Positions 1 through 11,754 of a stretch of 64,000 bases of DNA are shown piece by piece. Each line of letters begins with the position of its first letter. The stretch's first letter is position 1. The notes beneath the pieces are model-generated. The model saw only the letters and a list, made by a program, of their open reading frames with translations, was not told the DNA's origin and made no database searches. This stretch comes from Sycobia sp. Sy_11 (Eukaryota > Arthropoda > Insecta > Hymenoptera > Epichrysomallidae): assembly GCA_018907035.1 (NCBI GenBank), contig JACCIC010000135.1, positions 310,001 through 374,000 on the forward strand, read 5' to 3'. The translations under genes were made by a program, and so were the position numbers.

Positions 1-525
1 GCGACCGGGGCTGCCGGGACGCTGCACACACACATACACGTGCGATCGAGGAAGCATCGCACGGCGTGCGCTTTTTCAATTCAATCAAATCACACGCGCG
101 TCACTCGCGGCGCGACAAGGATCGAGCCTCCGGCTTGATGCTAAAAGCTGCCGACGGTGCGCGAGTGGCATCGCTCGCTCCTCGTCCCAAGCAGCTGTCC
201 AACCCTCGGTTGCCCCAGAGTTATATTCGATTTCGACGAAGTCGTCCGGGAACCGGCTAGATGGATCGAACAGCTCGAATACTTCAGGTTCCACGCGGAT
301 TCTCTAACGATTGCGAAGCGCGATTACAAGCCTACCGGCACGTCGTCTTTTTTCGGCTCGAGACAAATCCGACTGACTTTTAGAAAAACTTCTTTTTCTT
401 TTATTTCCGCACGCAGCGGCCGAGGCGTGCCCCCCAATTCGGAGAAACGAACTCGAGCCTGACTCGGGTTTGTTTACATCCACGCGGACACATACGGTCG
501 ACCGCTGCTCGCGAGGCACAGCGCG

Positions 526-527
<2 letters not shown>

Positions 528-580
<53 letters not shown>
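528..580. repeat. (TA)n microsatellite
   Basis: Pure alternating TA over about 48 bases inside the GC-rich island. Frames through it give Tyr-Ile runs without meaning. Confidence 0.95.
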
Positions 581-581
<1 letters not shown>

Positions 582-941
582 TGTGACCGACCAAATGGCC
601 GGTCCACGGTTCCAAAACTAGGCATTCACGCGTTACGGCGAAAATACGCGAAGCACGAGCCGCGAGAGTGCGCGACGTTCGTCCGCGAAGAACGAAGCAC
701 AGAGAAAGGAAGTTCACCTACTCCTTCTTCCCCGAGCCGTCGAGGAGATCTGATGTATCGAGTAGAGTTGTCACCAGAACTATTGAACTCTTCTCCGATT
801 CGGTTGCCACTCGCATTCTGACTATTCTCATGCGCCAGTCGTGCCTACGTCGACGACGACCTCAGCAGCCACGACTGCCCCACGACCGTCTCCGCGGTCG
901 TCCCGAACCAGCACCGCCCCTGGGCCTGGAGGCTCAGTGAG

Positions 942-1075
942 AATACGAGAAGGAAGGAAGGAGGGAAGATAGCCCCGCACAGAAGAAAGAGAGAGAAGGA
1001 GAGAGTGGAGGAGAGAGAGAGGAAGCACGAAGGCACCACCCGGACGAGAGGAAGCCACGCGATCGAGAGGAAGCA
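942..1075. repeat. Purine-rich (GA/GGA) tract
   Basis: One strand is almost all A and G with AGAG, GGAGAG and GGAAG runs, interrupted by a few pyrimidines. Such tracts are common next to insect promoters; no gene is visible in it. Confidence 0.6.
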
Positions 1076-1267
1076 GCGGCGCCGAGGACCCTTTGGCAAG
1101 TAGTAGCAATAGTAGCCTTCCATGTTAATTAAAGTGTAAATTGCGCGTCCCGATGTGAGCGCGCGCCATCGTAGCGTGAGCGTCTAGCTATAGACTATAC
1201 CGCGCCCCTCCTTTCCCCCCTGTCCTACCGCCTCTATCCTTGTCCGCGGAACCCGCTCCATCGTGTT

Positions 1268-2043
1268 TGTCGATACATACATACATACATGCATAGTAAT
1301 GTAATACGGAAATTTGAGATTACAGAGGTGCGAAATGTCCGAGCTTGAGCCCATAAATATATATGAAAATATAATAGGAAAGTAATTGTTCTTTTCCTAA
1401 CCTAAAGTATATATAATACTTATGTATGCAAAAATGTTATTATTGTCTGCGCAGATTTAATATTTATATACATCCTAAAAATTTTTTATGAAATAAATCG
1501 TTCCTTATGACAACTAAAGCTCATAAGAAATTCCAAAAACTTCACACATATTTTTTTTTTTGCAGGATAGTCTTTTAGTTACAATTTGAAAAACTCATAA
1601 TTTTAGGAGGAAATGAGAGTTTTGAGTGTTCACAAAGTGTAATGGATGCCTTTGAGTTTTTCCTTCAATATGCCCCCCTATTAGACAAAACAGATAAGAA
1701 AAAGTAACGTGAAAAGAATACATAATTTTGAATTCAAATGTAAAATATTATAAAACCATTATTATTTTGGAATGTAGAAGAGTATGATTGTGTATTTATC
1801 ATACGGAATTTTGTATAAGGAGTAAGTACCAATCCTAAATTATTATATTATATTATAAACATTTAAATCTATAGTTATTTATATAACACAATTTTTAAAT
1901 TTATTCTTATATTACACATCATTATACTGTTAGAGGCATTTACATAATTTACATATTTTATATAAGAAACAGCTTTTATAGAAACTTTTTGTAAGAAAAC
2001 AGTTATAGATTCAAATATTAAAATAAATTTCAATGAAGTAACA
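1268..2043 (+). repeat. Duplicated segment copy 1, block 1
   Basis: Matches 44090-44850 in inverted orientation over its whole length (I estimate 85-90% by eye). Homology stops at about 2043 and resumes at about 7748, so 5.7 kb of other elements separates block 1 from block 2 in this copy. It carries the short reading frame A described separately. The sequence is otherwise AT-rich and without recognised function. Confidence 0.8.
1579..1707 (+). pseudogene. Short reading frame A of the duplicated segment (copy 1)
   Basis: An open frame of about 42 codons begins behind a pyrimidine-rich stretch with two AG acceptor-like sites and ends in TAA. It contains LIILGGNESFECSQ and ends in LLDKTDKKK. 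The copy at 44425-44550 (minus strand) has the same frame, the same stop and one codon fewer, with several replacements in the middle. It looks like a terminal exon. I do not recognise the protein family. Replacement changes are common between the copies, so both may be decaying. Confidence 0.4.
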
Positions 2044-2100
2044 ATATTTGAAATGGCGTTTAGATATTAGGAATTACTATCTTTTTCAATAGCTATTTTT

Positions 2101-2143
<43 letters not shown>

Positions 2144-3039
2144 ATATTATACATTATTTATATATGTTATATAAAAAAACATATTGTATTTAAATTATTG
2201 TATTAGAGCATAATATGCCATTGTATTTAGAAACTGTATTTGCTTCATATGTAAAATCCAATCCTATTAAATGCACAACCATAGTAACCATGTGCTTACT
2301 TTCTTAGAAGATGGCAATTTTCTATTTTTCATTTAAACTAAAAATTATATATTCTTCTCACTCTAATTTTTGACTATTTTGCATATTAGATACATTTAAA
2401 CTAAAAAAATAGCTATCTTGATTGCATTAACATCAGTTTATATCTATAATATAATATTATCACTTACGAACAATCAAACTGCCCCCTTTAAAACTCCGAC
2501 TAACCATTATTTTTATTAATATTTTAATATTTTATACTTTAATTGACTCTTTAAAATTAAAAATAAAGAAGCTCATACGTATTATACGATTTATTTAATT
2601 ATTATTGCTTAATAAATTAATATGTTTGTACTATTTGCCTTATTTTTATTTACTTTACATATAAAAATCTTATTAGATAAAGATAAATACTTAATACCCT
2701 TGTGTCCTAATCTGGGGAAGGGGATATGAGAATAATGGTCTTTTGGGAGGCTTTACATTTTTAATAAATTTATATAATAAGTTTTTTTGTTAAAAATGGC
2801 ACATTAAATTATAGTTTTTTGTTTACCACTTGCACTTTTTAATTTTTATTTAAAATGAGATTTGAAATAACTGAACTTTTTAAATTATTGGTACCCGTCA
2901 TGTCTTGTTGGCATATAATCGTTTGCCCTTCCTTTCTTCTATTAAATTTCTGAAATATATACTAATATAGATTATATATATATGTTTTTTTTTTAATTTG
3001 CCATCAATAATTATTAATTTCTTTTGCATAATTGTTTAC
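2044..3039. other. AT-rich stretch without gene
   Basis: Sequence present in duplicated copy 1 but absent from copy 2, so it is part of the inserted material. It has a (TA)n run near 2105-2133 and poly-T/poly-A runs. I see no frame or motif that I can name. Confidence 0.6.
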
Positions 3040-3242
3040 TTTTTTTTGTTATTTAACGTCGCTCTATTTATGCTTCTAAATATCGGTGCTAATCAGCGAC
3101 GGAAATCTACGATGTATTTGTAAACAAAGCACATGAAAATTATCACAGCGGTGCCTGTGTCAATCGGCGAAGACCGGGATTTGAACTCGGATCACCAAAT
3201 TACTAGTCCTACGTTCTAGCCATCGAGATATTCTAGGCCTCA
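3040..3242 (-). mobile_element. tRNA-derived SINE, copy S1
   Basis: On the minus strand it reads as a tRNA-like head with a degenerate A box and a B box in the region 3180-3195 (GAGTTCAAATCCCGG form), followed by an unrelated body and an A-rich tail that appears as poly-T at 3040-3048. Three further copies lie at 35229, 40889 and 56249. Pol III promoter boxes in a dispersed repeat with an A tail define a SINE. The head is close to a tRNA but is not a functional tRNA gene. Confidence 0.85.
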
Positions 3243-3385
3243 ATATTTACATATTTATTTAATTAACCATAACTTACAATTAAAATTACATAAAAATGGA
3301 ATTAGCTATTATTTTTAATTGACAACAAATTATATCTGGAGATAATTAACATTATAGGAGAAAAAAGAATAATCCGTCAGAAGAC

Positions 3386-5445
3386 ATGGCCAAGAATTGT
3401 ATCAAGACCCACATCCATTTAGCAATTAATCATTATGTTAAGAGAGGCAATTCAATCAGTACGGGCTCTCGAATGACAAGTCGAACGGCCTATAAGGTTG
3501 AAAATAAAGCCGGTAACGAAGACAACCGCGGAGGTTGTGGCCAGTTAACCCAATTTAGTAACGATAATAAATTATGGTTCAAAATTAATCTTGGTTCAAA
3601 ATTAATCTTGTAAAATATTAAACCGATTGATTGTCGAATGCGCTGCGCGAATACAAATCAATTTTTGAACATTGATACAGAGGGGGCATTAGAAACTCGC
3701 GCTCTGAGTGGGAAAAAGAATACGGTTGCCGGAAACGTTGTATTCAAAGGACGTGGTAGAAATCTATTGTCACTTAGGAAATTTGTAAAAAACAGAATGG
3801 AAATTTATCTGAATAACGAAAGAATAGATGTAGTAGACACTCGGACGAAAGAAAGAATTCTCACCGGTAAGTATAAATCACCGTTCTGGACTATTTCCCT
3901 GGAAATACCTGAGCGGTAAAACGGTAGCGGATTAATGACCGAAAATTCAAGTTTAGCAATGAACACGCGTAGTAAAATAGGGTCGGACAAATCGCAAGAA
4001 AAACAGCAGATAACTCTGCCGGAAAGTATACAGGTCGAGTCATGCCGATGAAATAAGTAAATTGAGTGAAATCGTATGTAATAATAAGTCGGAAGACACC
4101 GCGGAACCCGAGGTAGAGTACAAAAACCGACATTAAAATAATTCTAAATCTTTGTCTAAAGCCATGCTATGGCACACTAAGTTAGGATACGCTTCAGTAA
4201 ATTACCTTAAATGGTTTGCAATGTCGAAACGACAGTAAGATGTAGAAACACCTTTTTTATATGGTGAGCTAGATGAAGATATTTACATGAACATACCGGG
4301 GGGAGTGAAAACAGTAAATGATAAAAATCTCCTTTGGAAATTGAAATGGTCGCTATACAGTCTGAAGATTAATCCCAAATGGTGGAACATAAAGTTGACC
4401 GAGACTATCAATAGATATGGATACTTTTCAGACTCTATGGATTCTTGCTTATTTGTTAAACATGAGAAGGGATTGATATGTCTCGTAATCTTGTATGTGG
4501 ATGATATCTTGATTTCCGGTAACATTAGCAGAAAAGTTAGGAACCAAGTTCAAAGTCAAAGACTTTGGGGAGCTGCATAAATTTCTGGAATTAAGCTAGA
4601 GCGTGAGAGGAACAGTAGAACGATAAAATTATCACAGGAAAATTTCGTACGGAACATATTATTAAAATTCGGATTTGAAGGAACCCACTCGGTTAGTACT
4701 CCCTAATCACCGTTATATGCTAATAATAATGTTCGCAGAAGCAGAGACAATGAAGATTGCACAGTAGAAGCGGTACCAAATAAAATGTATCGTGAATTAG
4801 TCGTGTCGTTAGTATATTTGTCTAATTCCACTAGACTGGATATAACTTGCGCTGTAAATACACTTAGTAGACATCAGATAAATCTTACTCAGGAAGACTG
4901 GAAAATGGCTTCCCGAGTTTGTAAATATCTGTCGAGATCGGCGAATAAAGGGTTAGTATACGGGGGTCGCTCCGAAGGCATGACTGCGTATTCTGACGCG
5001 AGTTTATCCGATTATAAAAACGCGTTGACTACAAGCGGAGTAGTTGTTCGACATTTCGGTGATACGATTGTGTAGAAAACTAAGCGACAGCAAAGCGTTG
5101 CTCTATCTACGTGTCAATCGGAGTACGTTGCGATGAGTGACGCTTGCTAAGAAATATTGGCAATACATGATTTCATTAAGTCAATATTATACGAGAGCTT
5201 AATGCCTGTTACCCTGTTTTGCGATAATCTAGCCGCGAAGTCATGCGCAAAAACTGACGGCAGTAATCCTCTGAGACATATGATTGATTGTAAAGAGCAT
5301 TTCATCAAGGAGTGCGTAAAATGAAAATATGTAAGCATAGAGTGGGTCAGTTCTAAAAATCAAGTCGCCGATATATTCACTAAGGCATTGAATGCTCAGC
5401 TTCATGCACAGCTGAGCTTGAGGTTAATGTTAGGAGATTAACGTA
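3386..5445 (+). pseudogene. Decayed Ty1/copia pol (integrase deleted)
   Basis: Fragments of copia Pol occur in order. From about 3575 there is the protease/pre-integrase linker (DCRMRCANTNQ, then LLSLRKFV). A GAG-pre-integrase motif LWHTKLGYAS lies near 4170. The frame then jumps at about 4225 straight into reverse transcriptase (FLYGELDEDIYM, later ILYVDDILISGN with the catalytic DD). RNase H pieces run to about 5445 (YSDASLSDY; STCQSEYVAMSDAC; VADIFTKALNAQL). The integrase core and early RT are missing, and stops and frameshifts are frequent. The part before 3575 may be Gag-derived but I cannot show it. It is the same family as the 5' fragment at 59616-62130. Confidence 0.85.
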
Positions 5446-5903
5446 CTTATCTGTGTTACAGGTTCTGAACCAGAAAACTGGAACTGGCGAAAACCCAAGC
5501 TAATAAACAATACAGTCAGCAAGAACAGCGCCTTTATTCAATGAAAAAGGTGTCTTTATACGAGAGAAACTTGAGGTTGACTGCTGACTGAGCATGGAAG
5601 TGCTGTTGGCCTAAAGTATGAGCGAATGAGTCTGGCACGGAGGTGAGAGGGAGTGTGGAATATGACACCAACCGTGCACACTGCATAGTATATATCTATA
5701 TGAAGTATAGCGTGAGCGCTCGCGCTGTCGCACGAGCCCCAAACTTATGTACAGTTAGTCAGTTTGTTCTGAGCCCTTGTATTAGCTTGACGCGTGATCA
5801 TTAAAGCCCTTACGTATCAAGTTAATTCCTTTTGTTTCTCTATTATTTCCAACCCATACTCTGCTAATTATATTTATTTTCACAGTTATTAATCGTAAAT
5901 TCT

Positions 5904-5955
<52 letters not shown>

Positions 5956-6052
5956 TAAAATTAAAAATTATACTTATGTCAAATGTTCTGAATTAAATGA
6001 ATAAATATTTTAATCGATCTCACGGTCTTTCTAATATAATATATTAACTAAA
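5446..6052. other. Possible copia 3' LTR remnant, then AT-rich DNA
   Basis: 5446-5830 is moderately GC-rich and follows the RNase H end of the copia remnant, so it may be 3' untranslated and LTR sequence. A TATA-like stretch lies near 5690. No second LTR is present to define borders. 5830-6052 is AT-rich with a (TA)n array at 5908-5950. No gene seen. Confidence 0.35.
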
Positions 6053-6424
6053 ATAATGACAGGCAGACTGTTCTTGTTTATATTCACCCCCGAAGAATCT
6101 GAAATAGAACTTATTACTACAATAAATTATATTAAAAATTCAAAATTAAAAATTAAAATAAAATTATTAATGAAATACAATAAAAATAATAAAAACAATA
6201 TTTAATAAAGGACAACCAGACTACCCCAATCATCTTAAATTTAAATTCACCTTTGGTATCCGACGTTTCGAACCGCTACGGTTCATCTTCAAAGACTAAA
6301 CTCTAAAGAAATTTACTTTAAATTTTTAATTTAATTTAATTTTTATTTTACTTTTTAGTAGTGATTTCTATATCAGATTTCACGGCAGTGATTATAAATA
6401 AGGACTGTCTGACTGTCATTATAT
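6053..6424 (-). mobile_element. Penelope-type terminal unit, short copy with inverted ends
   Basis: The first about 250 bases match, with divergence, the terminal unit at 54242-54431: the motif near 6053 (TAATGACAG, then CAGACTGT and TTGTTTA), the CACCCCCG motif, and the ribozyme-like motif at 6261-6296. The right end (AAGGACTGTCTGACTGTCATTA, about 6400-6421) is an inverted copy of the left end, so the unit has about 28-bp inverted termini. It ends two bases before the TA target of the mariner at 6427. I read it as a non-coding Penelope-like derivative. Confidence 0.6.
6261..6296 (-). ncRNA. Hammerhead-like motif, degenerate
   Basis: On the minus strand GAAGATGA replaces the CTGATGA core, then a 6-bp stem with a TAG loop (GAACCG/CGGTTC), then GAAACGTC. 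The stem differs from that of the 55191 copy by a paired change (A-T here, G-C there), which supports an RNA structure. The altered first core block makes self-cleavage doubtful. Confidence 0.45.
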
Positions 6425-6426
6425 TA

Positions 6427-7712
6427 TCAGGTATGTGAATAAGTCTTTCCCGTTTTTTTTCAAATTTTGAGCCTTTATTGTGAAAAAAAGATTACAAATG
6501 AATTATTGAAAGTATTGGCCATCGCTAGCTACAACTTTTTCCCATCTTTCTGGCAACATACGAATCCCGTTGCGAAAAAATTCGACCGGTTTGGCCTCTA
6601 TCTAGTCATTCACCCATTTTTTGACTTCCTCGTAGGAATGGAAGTGCTGGTCAGCCAGGCCATGCGTCATCGATCTGAAGAGATGGTAATCAGACGGAGC
6701 AACGTCTGGACTATACGGCGGGTGGGGTAGGACTTCCTATTTGAGCGTTTCTAAGTATGTTTTCACCGGCGGTGCAACATGTGGGCGAGCATTGTCATGT
6801 TGCAAAATAACTTTGTCGTGCCTGTCAGAGTATTGTGGCCGTTTTTCTCGCAGTGCGCGGCTCAAACGCATCAATTGTCGTCGATAGACCTCGCCTGTGA
6901 TCCTTTCATTCGGTTTCAGAAGCTCATAGTAAACTACATCTAGCTGGTCCCACCATATACAGAGCATGAGCTTGGCGCCATGAATATTTGGCTTGGCCGT
7001 CGATGATGATGCATGGCCGGGTAGTCCCCATGATTTTCTTCGCTTCGGATTATCGTAACGTATCCACTTTTCATCGCCAGTCACGATACGATGCAGAAAA
7101 CCCTTTCTTTTATGTCGCTGAAGCAGCTGTTCGCAAGTGAAAAAACGCCGTTCGACGTCTCTCAGCTTCAGTTCGTACGGCACCCAATTTCCTTGCTTTT
7201 GGATCATTCCCATGGCTTTCAAACGCTTGGAAATGGTTGTTCGGTCAACTCCCAATGCTTCAGCAAGTTCTTCTTGCGTTTGACAAGAATCTTCATCAAG
7301 CAAAGTCGCCAATTCTCGATCTTCAAAGATTTGCGGCCGCCCGGAACGCTCCTTGTCTTCCACGTCGAAATCACCGCTTTTGAAGCGTCGAAACCATCCG
7401 CGAACACTTGAATCATCGACACAACCTTCTCCATAAGCCTCCTGAAGCAATCGATGCGTCTCGGCAGCAGATTTCTTCAAATTGAACCAATAAAGTGAAA
7501 CTTCCCGCAAATGACGTCGACTCGGCTCAAATTTCGACATTTTCACGATATCAAAAATTTATGATGCGAAAAAATTTTAACTAATGTGTTAGTATGGAAT
7601 TGTTGACATATGAATAAGCTTTGATTATGACATATGTAACCATTGAATACTCGCACAGTATTGGTGGCGCCATCTCTTACAAAAAACGGGAAAGACTTAT
7701 TCACACTCCTAA
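6427..7712 (-). mobile_element. Mariner element, copy 1
   Basis: 1286 bp flanked by TA on both sides (6425-6426, 7713-7714). Terminal inverted repeats of about 30 bp share GTGAATAAGTCTTTCCCG and differ in the outermost bases (TCAGGTAT at one end, TTAGGAGT at the other). Nearly identical to copies at 35647 and 63835. It carries a full-length but broken transposase gene on the minus strand. Confidence 0.97.
6503..7540 (-). pseudogene. Mariner transposase, two nonsense codons
   Basis: DD34D mariner transposase. The frame starts at the ATG whose first base is 7540 (a GTG six bases upstream also reads in). The N-terminal half holds the paired helix-turn-helix DNA-binding region, including GRPQIFEDRE and the AEALGVDRTTISKRLKAMG recognition-helix region. 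Catalytic motifs follow: IVTGDEKW, LQHDNARPH and, after the first stop, SPDVAPSDYHLF. Two TGG tryptophan codons have become TAG, the first right after LETLK (about 6736) and the second in the C-terminal WVxDW motif near 6606. No frameshift was seen, and the normal C-terminal stop is still present at 6503. Confidence 0.95.
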
Positions 7713-7747
7713 TAGTATATTCTCTTATTTTAGAAAAACTGTATGAC

Positions 7748-8248
7748 CGATAAAATTTTTTGTTAATTCACAGTCGATTTTTCTACTTTCTCAGCTGAAG
7801 CATTTTGTTTAAATAGGCCAATACTTTCTGGTATCAGATATGCTGAATCCACTCGACACACTTCCATCTTTATATGCCCAGCTTCAAAATGTGAACTAAA
7901 TTCACTGTACAATCTCAACGCCAATAATTGAATAGTTAATGGAATTAATTATGAACTCATAAAATTCAATAAATCAAGAAAATAAACCAAAATACAAATC
8001 TTAAGGACATCTACTCATTTAAGTATCACTGAAAATAGTATTCTCAACAAAGCAGCCAAAAAAGCAGCTCCAATACAGCCTGAAAAATGAAATATAACAA
8101 CACTGCAAATATATTAGAACGCAAAAAAGTACACTATACGCTATAGAAATATATTTTAATAACATATGGATGGACAAAAAATATACAAATACAGAGAATA
8201 AAGACCAATTTTTTCCAACCAAGGTAAATTTTTACTATATGTAGAAAA
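7748..8248 (+). repeat. Duplicated segment copy 1, block 2
   Basis: Continues the homology to copy 2 (43600-44090, inverted). It includes a stretch at about 7828-7890 that translates as FLVSDMLNPLDT in both copies and the short frame C at 7998-8090. Homology stops at about 8248 and resumes at about 12961, which marks a second large insertion in copy 1. Confidence 0.75.
7998..8090 (+). pseudogene. Short reading frame C of the duplicated segment (copy 1)
   Basis: About 30 codons starting LRTS and containing TENSILNKAAKKAAPIQ, ending in TGA. The other copy (43736-43828, minus strand) reads TENRIASKAAKEAVLIQRKK and stops at the same place. Lys/Ala-rich and probably helical. Family unknown. It could be an exon end of a lost gene. 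Confidence 0.3.
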
Positions 8249-8804
8249 ATCCAGGTAATATTAACAAGAGTGGGAATAACGCATAATAACATAACACATC
8301 TCCACCTAATTACTAAGAAAGTTAAAAAAGGCTATATTTGTAATACCCCATGACGGTTGAGCACATACTATATACTACTTTAAAAAGTATGACAAGGAAA
8401 GAAAAATATTTTACATCCCCATAGACATCTTCAGAATTGTCTCAAACATAAACTCACACTACAATGTACTAAAGTCTGCAAATTAAATTGGATTGACTAA
8501 TTTAATTTAACGTTACTTAGTAACATTTTACTGTTAATTCATTATCAATTAGAAAATGAAAAATATGTAAATGTAACTGATTAAGATGTAACATACACAA
8601 TTGTTAAAAATTATGTAATATGGAAGCTATAATTGTATATTATATACCTAAGACCATCTGATCACTCATGACCTCACGCGGTTATCTGACATTCAAGTTA
8701 AAAGAAAAAATTTAACTGTTCCAATTGCAAAAATTAATATAATATTAATTTTTATGAATTCATTGAATACTAGATCTTTCAAAATGAATTGAAATTTCCA
8801 GAAA
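8249..8804. other. AT-rich stretch without gene
   Basis: No reading frame, repeat match within the window, or structural motif that I can support. Confidence 0.6.
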
Positions 8805-9560
8805 AAAATTTTTATGAAAGTAAAATAGTTAGTCGAGTTTGATGTGTTTTTAGTACATTAAGAACTTGAAAATCTATTAATCTTATCATTTATATTATAA
8901 AAAAACTTATATAAATTATTTTTTATAAATTTCGAAATATATTAACACAAAAAATATTATATAACGAACTTGGAAATCAGGTTATTGGAATGGCAGATGT
9001 CCTGTGTACGATGAAGCAAAATATAATAATATGTGTAATGATACTAAATATTTTCATAGCGAAAAAAATGTTCATATACCAAAACAATATTTATATAAAG
9101 TATTTTTCTAAAATATTCCGAAATATGAAAACAAAAAATAAAATATATAATGAAATTATAGCTTAAAAAAATGGCTAAGTTCATTTTATATATATTCCTA
9201 TAAATAACAGTATGTATAGTTTACACAAAATATATCTAAAATTCCGAAAAACATTAATAATTAATTAGTTTCAACGAAATGATAAAGTAATGAAATAATA
9301 AAGTAATGAAATCATTTCTAAATATCAGAGTTTATTTTCATTATATAACAAAAGCACAGTGTAAAATGTAATGAGATTATTTAAAAATAGCGGAGTTCAT
9401 TTTCATGTCATTTGTATATCCCGAATAAGTGACATATCTAGCTGATTTTTCTAAAAGTGTTAATAAAGTGTTAAAAAAATATACAGACAATAATAGATAT
9501 TAAATGATCACACACTTGATATATAAGTAGAATAAGCAGACGACAAAATATGAGTATTTA
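8805..9560 (-). repeat. Family R, inverted copy (R4)
   Basis: Matches, in reverse orientation, the R copies at 12270-13100 and 45590-46610. Recognisable blocks are GTTAATAAAGTG / AACACTTTTAGAAAAATCA, the ATGAAAATGAACTC units, and a coding-like patch at 8990-9110. That patch reads on the plus strand as RCPVYDEAKYNNMCNDTKYF, related to RCPVCDEREHNNICNYTVKL in R2. The outer 80 bases (8810-8890) also match the flank of the frame-D region. Confidence 0.7.
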
Positions 9561-9775
9561 AATATTATATGAGTAGGTTCAAAAATTGTTACAAAAACTT
9601 CATATTTTTTCAAAATCTATTTTACTAATTAATGTTATACATTCGTGGATTCATAAAAGGATATTATTGAAGAAAACTAAACAATTTACATTTAGTGTAA
9701 TCTATTAAAGTATATGTCTGATATAAATATATTTTTGTTGAATATTAGATTTGTCGACGTATACATATTCTGGGG

Positions 9776-10323
9776 CATTCTGATATCTTAATATCTGTTT
9801 TTAACAAAAACAAGTTATCAGAATAAATATCACAAAATCGTTTACCTATAAACCACTGATGATTTTAGATGATTCTTTTTTATGAGACCACACGTGGATA
9901 GCATTGAAAATATAGCTAGATATGTCACTTATTCTGGAGGTATAAGTGATGTGAAAATTAACTCATTGATTTATAAATGATCTTATTATTTTTTAAGCAG
10001 TAATTTCGCTATACAATGAAAATGAACTCGACTACTTAGAAATGATAATTATTAATGAAATAGTTTTCATTACTTTACTCAGCTGTAATTTCGTTAAAAC
10101 TATGCAAATTCTACACGCATGTGTGTGTGTGTAAATTTTTATTATATACCTATTCTGTTCATAAACTCGTTGCTTTCAGCTGTAATACCGTTAGATAATT
10201 TATTTTCTTATAAAATATAAATAATATAAAAATATTTTTTATAAATATTATTTTAATATATGAATCATTTTTTACTAGGAAAAGCTTTATAATATAATTA
10301 CATATATTATTATATTTCCCTTT
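9776..10323 (+). repeat. Family R, copy R1
   Basis: Direct repeat of 12270-12845 at roughly 80% identity by eye. It begins with a patch that reads LISVFNKNKLSE and stop (LITVFNINKLSE and stop in R2). It then has spaced variants of GCAGTAATTTCGCTATA and CAGCTGTAATTTCGTTA. It ends abruptly at 10323, where the GC-rich island starts, whereas R2 continues. Confidence 0.8.
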
Positions 10324-10401
10324 GTTCACGCTATCTACGAGGGATCTACGAGGGATTAGGCAGGCTCATCGCCCGTCTCCCTCTCACTCTCTCGCACTCT
10401 A

Positions 10402-10473
<72 letters not shown>

Positions 10474-11432
10474 TTTTCTTCACTAAAGACTATATGCTCA
10501 TTATTAATTTAGGACGATCAGGTACCCAATATTTATGAATGGGCCCATCCTATATTATTTTTACAGTGAACGGTGGACAGTTGTGCATGTACGATAGGCG
10601 ACTATTCCGCAAAGGGACGCTCCGTTTGAAAATAGTTTATTACCGAGGGAAGTTTTCCTGATGGTGAACTCTGCCTCAAGCTTTGGTGGACTTCCCTTCC
10701 CCTTTCTTGCGGCTACGCGTCGTTTCACCGAGTTATCGAATGACTTGAGGAGTTTCACTTTGCTTCATAGTCGTTGGCATTTAATGTATAGATTCTCATT
10801 TGTACTTACTTTTATTAGAACCCGCGTGTAGAGTATTTTGGAATGTGTTGTAGATTGTGTGTAGGAGTTGTATTGTGTGAAATTGGTGCATCAGCGGAAC
10901 GAAGGACGTTGCCCTCGTGGAGAATTCATTTAACACGAATATCCGAGAGTGCTCCTGGTGGCATTTATGCCCGTTGGCTGCCGTTGCGGTCAGGAGAAAA
11001 CCATGCCCGAGATGTTGGGGCCGCAGCGCAAAGTAGGAGGTAAACGTGGAGCATTTCTTCCCCGAAGAAACCTCGTAAGCAACGCGAGCGTTAGTGCTCA
11101 CGGCCGCTCAACTCTTGCGCAGAAGTACTCCGTATATTAAACAAGCCTGCATGGTAAGAGCGCTTAAAATTTGGAATTACTCGAGTAACCGCGTTTTGAC
11201 GTCTTTAATGCACTGTAAAATTCTAATTTAATCTTTTATTGTTTGTTTGGACTTTTTCCTCCACCTACCAAGTAGAGGTTTTTATGCTATTAATATTAAA
11301 TAAATACATTAAGAATTCAAACTAAAAATTAATTTCTAGGCCTTCATTCACCATACCCGAACACATATTCCCCCGACGTAAACAAGAACTCATTTGTTTG
11401 TTTTTTTTTATAATTGTTAAATACATTTTTGG
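10324..11432. other. GC-richer island, LTR/leader or host exon
   Basis: Starts exactly where family R is cut off. It contains a long (CT)n array (10405-10469) and a GC-richer part at 10560-11140 without a convincing long frame. It is followed by AT-rich DNA and TGGTGCCCCGGG at 11431, which resembles an LTR-element primer-binding region. It may be the LTR and leader of the element whose Gag-like frame starts at 11977, or host exon DNA. No second LTR is seen. Confidence 0.35.
10405..10469. repeat. (CT)n microsatellite
   Basis: About 32 CT units, nearly pure. Confidence 0.95.
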
Positions 11433-11754
11433 TGCCCCGGGTGAGGAGGAATGTGTGGTCGAATATTAAATTAAGTGTTCGTTATATTTTATTTCTTTTC
11501 TTTTTTATTTAATATCTTTATAATTTTTAATATGTCGTGCGATAGTGTTTATATTTTATTCTAAATATACTTATATTAATTTATATTTTACCTTTACACT
11601 TAGAATTGCGTTTATAATTATTTAATTGTATCGTTTTGAATAAGTTAGCTTAATAGATATAGTTTATAAACCTATTGTACAGTTGATCCACCTAATAAAT
11701 CTAAAGGCTTACCGGTTGACGAATATTCTGCTATTATTAGATTCGTGCATTTAA
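11433..11754. other. Leader-like DNA before the MITE
   Basis: AT-rich, no frame of note. It lies between the primer-site-like TGGTGCCCCGGG and the piggyBac-type MITE. If the LTR interpretation is right this is untranslated leader. Confidence 0.3.

Larger units (their letters stand above)
1..1260. other. GC/CpG-rich island, possible host promoter or 5' exon
   Basis: This stretch is much richer in G, C and CpG than the rest of the window. It holds no long reading frame of recognisable family and no match to the repeats seen elsewhere here. A plausible splice-donor-like GTGAGA lies near 937, just before a purine-rich tract. It could be the promoter, 5' UTR or first exon of a gene running off the left edge, or GC-rich repeat DNA. 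I cannot name a gene. A TA array splits it at 528-580. Confidence 0.3.

Noticed and set aside
7091..7411. Antisense frames of 70-106 codons across the mariner genes (also 35948-36268)
   Set aside because: Shadows of the transposase gene in other frames.
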